DNA from: a virus
IMG/VR virus record: IMGVR_UViG_3300042898_001610
Span: 1 to 21,830 of that record
Strand: one strand, 5' to 3'
Length of the DNA stretch: 21,830 nucleotides
This document shows, one piece after another, positions 19,967 through 21,830 of the stretch; position 1 is the first letter of the stretch; each line of letters opens with the position of its first letter. The translations under genes and the position numbers were made by a program. Under the pieces are notes generated by a model. That model saw only the letters and a program-made list of their open reading frames with translations. It had not been told where the DNA came from and did no database searches.

Positions 19967-20389
19967 ATGTCAATTGATCCATCCATCATCGATGATTTCA
20001 CCGCAACCACCGGCAACGTTGCCAAATGGGATGCAGTAGGCGACACCCGCAAAGTGCGCATTGCCACTGCCACCAAACAACAGGTGACCAACTTTGCAAC
20101 CGGTGAACCTGAAACATGGGGCAACGGTGAACCAAAATGGCAACTGGTATTCACCGGCACCGATCCTGACACTGGTGAGGATACCCGCATTTTTGCAAAG
20201 GGTTTCATGTACACGGCAGTCAAAAAGTGTTTTGCCGCTGCCGGAAAGGTTCCCGAAGTTGGGGGCGTTCTCGCCATCCAATGGACAGGTGAGGAACCCC
20301 CGAAGGTGAAGGGTTACAACCCATCCAAAACTTGGCGTGCGCAGTATGCACCGCCTGCCATCACCATTGACGCTGACGATTTGCTCTGA
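19967..20389 (+). CDS. Probable single-stranded DNA-binding protein-like
   Basis: The 140-aa product has an OB-fold-like strand pattern: RKVRIATATKQQVTNFATGE, WGNGEPKWQLVFTGTDPDTG, then DTRIFAKGFMYTAVKKCFAA and VLAIQWTGEEPP. It ends in an acidic tip (ITIDADDLL), like SSB proteins that use such tails to recruit partner enzymes. Position behind a RecB-like nuclease supports a role in recombination or replication. The family signature is not exact, so function is an inference. Confidence 0.65.
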   Translation: MSIDPSIIDDFTATTGNVAKWDAVGDTRKVRIATATKQQVTNFATGEPETWGNGEPKWQLVFTGTDPDTGEDTRIFAKGFMYTAVKKCFAAAGKVPEVGGVLAIQWTGEEPPKVKGYNPSKTWRAQYAPPAITIDADDLL

Positions 20390-20395
20390 CAGTTC

Positions 20396-20445
20396 TACCG
20401 GCATCGGGGTCATATCCCCCGCCAACCGTGACACCGGTGCCGGTA
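20396..20445 (+). ncRNA. Structured intergenic RNA candidate
   Basis: TACCGGCA (20396-20403) pairs exactly with TGCCGGTA (20438-20445). Inside, CGGGG (20405-20409) pairs with CCCCG around TCATAT, and CACCGGTG (20433-20440) is itself palindromic and competes with the outer stem. The element sits between the SSB-like stop and a terminator, so it could be an mRNA 3' element, a processed small RNA or a DNA operator. Confidence 0.4.
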
Positions 20446-20451
20446 TCCTCG

Positions 20452-20493
20452 CAGCCCCCACACGCAAACGGGCATTGTGTGTGGGGGCTGTTT
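20452..20493 (+). terminator. Rho-independent terminator after the SSB-like gene
   Basis: CAGCCCCCACAC (20452-20463) and GTGTGGGGGCTG (20479-20490) form a perfect 12-bp stem with a 15-base loop. TTTC follows, giving a short T-run. This ends the nuclease-SSB transcript; it lies only 36 bases before the next start, so any promoter for 20526 must overlap it or be upstream. Confidence 0.82.
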
Positions 20494-20525
20494 CATAACC
20501 GGAAACAATCAGATTGGATTAGGTA

Positions 20526-20711
20526 GTGCGCAAAACTGAAACGCACATTGAAATTTCACAGGACCGCAACACCGGCAAGTTTGTGATTGCCGCAGTGCGT
20601 GGTGCCGATTGGGTGTTCATTCGTGATGAACCCATTTTGGCTGATGCAATACAGATCGCCCAACACGGTGCAAACAGTTTTGGTTTGCGCGTCATCGAAA
20701 AAAGCATGTGA
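20526..20711 (+). CDS. Unknown small protein (61 aa)
   Basis: GTG 20526 starts a 61-aa protein with strands HIEISQDRNTGKFVIAAVRG and ADWVFIRDEPI, then a helix LADAIQIAQHGANSF. The order beta-beta-alpha with a GADW turn suggests a compact small fold of the kind common beside phage replication genes. GGATTAGG upstream is a fair RBS. Its stop overlaps the next start as GTGA. Family not recognised. Confidence 0.75.
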   Translation: MRKTETHIEISQDRNTGKFVIAAVRGADWVFIRDEPILADAIQIAQHGANSFGLRVIEKSM

Positions 20712-21433
20712 AAGGGATGACAGTGGAACCGTACTATCAAGATGATTTTGTTACGCTTTACAACGCAGACTGCCGCGACGTTTTGCCGGTGTTGTCTGAT
20801 ATCGATTTGGTGTTCACGTCACCCCCATACAACCTGCGTGGTGACGGCCACAAGATTGGTGGTCATTATTTCACCAACCTCAATGATGGCTACAACTCAT
20901 ACACAGATGATTTGCCAAGTGAGGACTACCAGCAATTTCAACATGATGTGTTGCGCGCGTGTTGGGCATCACTGTCAGACACCGGCGCGATTTATTACAA
21001 CCACAAACCGCGTGTGAGCGGCGGTGAAATCAAATTGCCATTCAATTTGATCCCCGATGAAATCCCAATCAGGCAAATCATCACATGGGACAGGGGCAAC
21101 GGGTTCAATAGGGTGTTCCAATACTATGTGCCGCGTTATGAATGGATAATCATGCTGGCCAAACCTAATTTCAGAATTACAACACGCGATGTTTGGGACA
21201 TTTGGAAATTTCCACCGGCTAGATCAAAACACCCGGCACCGTTCCCAATCGAACTGCCTGCAACAGCAATCAACACAACCGACGCGCAAACAATCCTTGA
21301 CCCGTTCGCAGGTTCAGGCACAACCCTGCGTGCCGCAAAAGATGCAGGGCGCAAAGCCATCGGCATTGAACTAGATGAAACCTATTGTGAAATGATTGTT
21401 GAACGTTTGGCACAAGAAGTGTTGCCGTTCTGA
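20708..21433 (+). CDS. Beta-class DNA methyltransferase (N6-adenine or N4-cytosine)
   Basis: The protein has the catalytic motif IV TSPPYN (Ser38-Pro-Pro-Tyr41) before the SAM-binding motif DPFAGSGTT (198-206), an order typical of beta-class amino-methyltransferases. SKHPAPFPIELPATAI and GIELDETYCEM are also family marks. SPPY is more frequent in N4-cytosine enzymes, but adenine methylation is possible. No restriction partner is visible, so it probably protects phage DNA from host enzymes. Start choices are GTG 20708 (GTGA overlap), ATG 20717 and GTG 20723, the last with AAAGGG at the best spacing. The distance between motifs is short for a target recognition domain. Confidence 0.9.
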   Translation: MKGMTVEPYYQDDFVTLYNADCRDVLPVLSDIDLVFTSPPYNLRGDGHKIGGHYFTNLNDGYNSYTDDLPSEDYQQFQHDVLRACWASLSDTGAIYYNHKPRVSGGEIKLPFNLIPDEIPIRQIITWDRGNGFNRVFQYYVPRYEWIIMLAKPNFRITTRDVWDIWKFPPARSKHPAPFPIELPATAINTTDAQTILDPFAGSGTTLRAAKDAGRKAIGIELDETYCEMIVERLAQEVLPF

Positions 21434-21699
21434 TGCGGCACGGACCTGACCCGTACACACGATGTTTGGAACTGTTGGATGAATGGTTAGACCAGCACCC
21501 GCAACCAACCGTGCAACTACTAGAAACCACAACCCGGCTGCACAACATCAAAACAACCGGTGACCGCATGGCCGACCTACTCACCGACATCACCAACGCA
21601 GAACGCACACGCATCAAAGGATCATGGCAAATCACAATCAGCAACCAACTATTGACTGATGCCGTGTTCACACTTGACCAATGGCAAAACTGTATTTGA
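21433..21699 (+). CDS. Unknown helical protein (88 aa)
   Basis: The 88-aa protein is helical: PYTRCLELLDEWLDQHPQPT, then VQLLETTTRLHNIKTTGDRM and TNAERTRIKGSWQITISNQL. Its ATG shares one base with the methyltransferase stop (TGATG), so the two are likely coupled. It might be an accessory subunit, but I recognise no family. Confidence 0.75.
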   Translation: MRHGPDPYTRCLELLDEWLDQHPQPTVQLLETTTRLHNIKTTGDRMADLLTDITNAERTRIKGSWQITISNQLLTDAVFTLDQWQNCI

Positions 21700-21704
21700 T
21701 TGAT

Positions 21705-21830
21705 ATGAAACAAACATGGAAATGCAGCGCATGCGGTCACACCTACACAACACCTATCACCATCAAAGGTGTGACATGCCCCGGCTGCACCAAACGGAAA
21801 AGGGACAAACTGCAATGGATGCAACTAGAC
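21705..21830 (+). CDS. Zinc-ribbon protein, cut by the window end
   Basis: ATG 21705 opens a frame that runs off the window after 42 codons. The visible part has WKCSACGHTYTTP and GVTCPGCTKRKRD, i.e. two CxxC knuckles at Cys7/Cys10 and Cys25/Cys28, a standard zinc ribbon. Small phage zinc ribbons often contact nucleic acid or RNA polymerase. A TTG at 21696, overlapping the preceding stop as TTGA, is another possible start and would match the operon style. The remaining product is unknown. Confidence 0.7.
   Translation, partial: MKQTWKCSACGHTYTTPITIKGVTCPGCTKRKRDKLQWMQLD

Noticed and set aside
19315-20277. Long minus-strand open frame (320 codons)
   Set aside because: It runs opposite the nuclease and SSB-like genes and its Ser/Ala/Val/Pro-rich product shows no domain; it results from codon bias of the sense genes.
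1-21830. tRNA genes or CRISPR arrays
   Set aside because: No T-arm-like GGTTCGANTCC with acceptor pairing and no regularly spaced direct repeats were seen by eye; a covariance search would settle the tRNA question.

Overview
The window is a contiguous piece of a tailed dsDNA phage genome (siphovirus type: HK97-fold capsid, tail tube, 733-residue tape measure). The host is most likely an actinobacterium. The evidence is a WhiB-family iron-sulfur regulator (17725-18093), an AmpD-like amidase with two peptidoglycan-binding repeats, a DUF6378-type protein, an r1t-like holin and a small minus-strand W/G-rich membrane protein, all of kinds I associate with actinophages. I see no integrase, tRNA, rRNA, CRISPR array or insertion sequence, so lifestyle cannot be decided. 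No function rests on a database search; all are read from motifs and gene order.

Late region, 1-14729, all plus strand. It holds the end of a probable prohead protease, then the major capsid protein, then a glycosyltransferase and a methyltransferase-fold gene. Head-tail connector, tail-terminator candidate, a 57-aa GTG-start gene and the tail tube follow. Next come the tail assembly chaperone with a textbook -1 slippery site, an unknown basic protein, the tape measure, a hub-like minor tail protein with a LamG-like insertion and a jelly-roll tail protein. The distal part has the endolysin, a one-TM coiled-coil protein, a metallophosphoesterase, a DUF6378-like protein, an acidic micro-ORF, a holin and two more tail/fibre-like genes. 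A strong terminator at 14838-14884 closes the operon.

Accessory/early region, 15011-18093. Two nearly identical promoter-leader cassettes (37 identical bases, then -35/-10 boxes, a small GC hairpin and the same RBS-start sequence) drive small unknown genes. The second operon runs through an excisionase-like HTH protein, a zinc-finger membrane protein, a 28-aa membrane peptide, a resolvase-like PD-(D/E)XK nuclease and WhiB. It meets the only minus-strand gene, a small membrane protein (18097-18336), tail to tail.

DNA metabolism, 18359-21830. A RecB/Cas4-like nuclease is followed by an SSB-like protein with an acidic tip. A structured intergenic RNA with a terminator comes next, then a small unknown gene, a beta-class DNA methyltransferase, another unknown gene and a zinc-ribbon protein cut by the window end.

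Genes are packed with 1-4 base ATGA/GTGA/TTGA/TAATG overlaps, so translational coupling is probably the main way neighbours are co-expressed. The points most worth a second look are the capsid-linked glycosyltransferase/methyltransferase pair with mutually exclusive hairpins in front of it, the duplicated promoter-leader cassettes, the WhiB fusion with a second cysteine cluster, and the lone antisense membrane gene.
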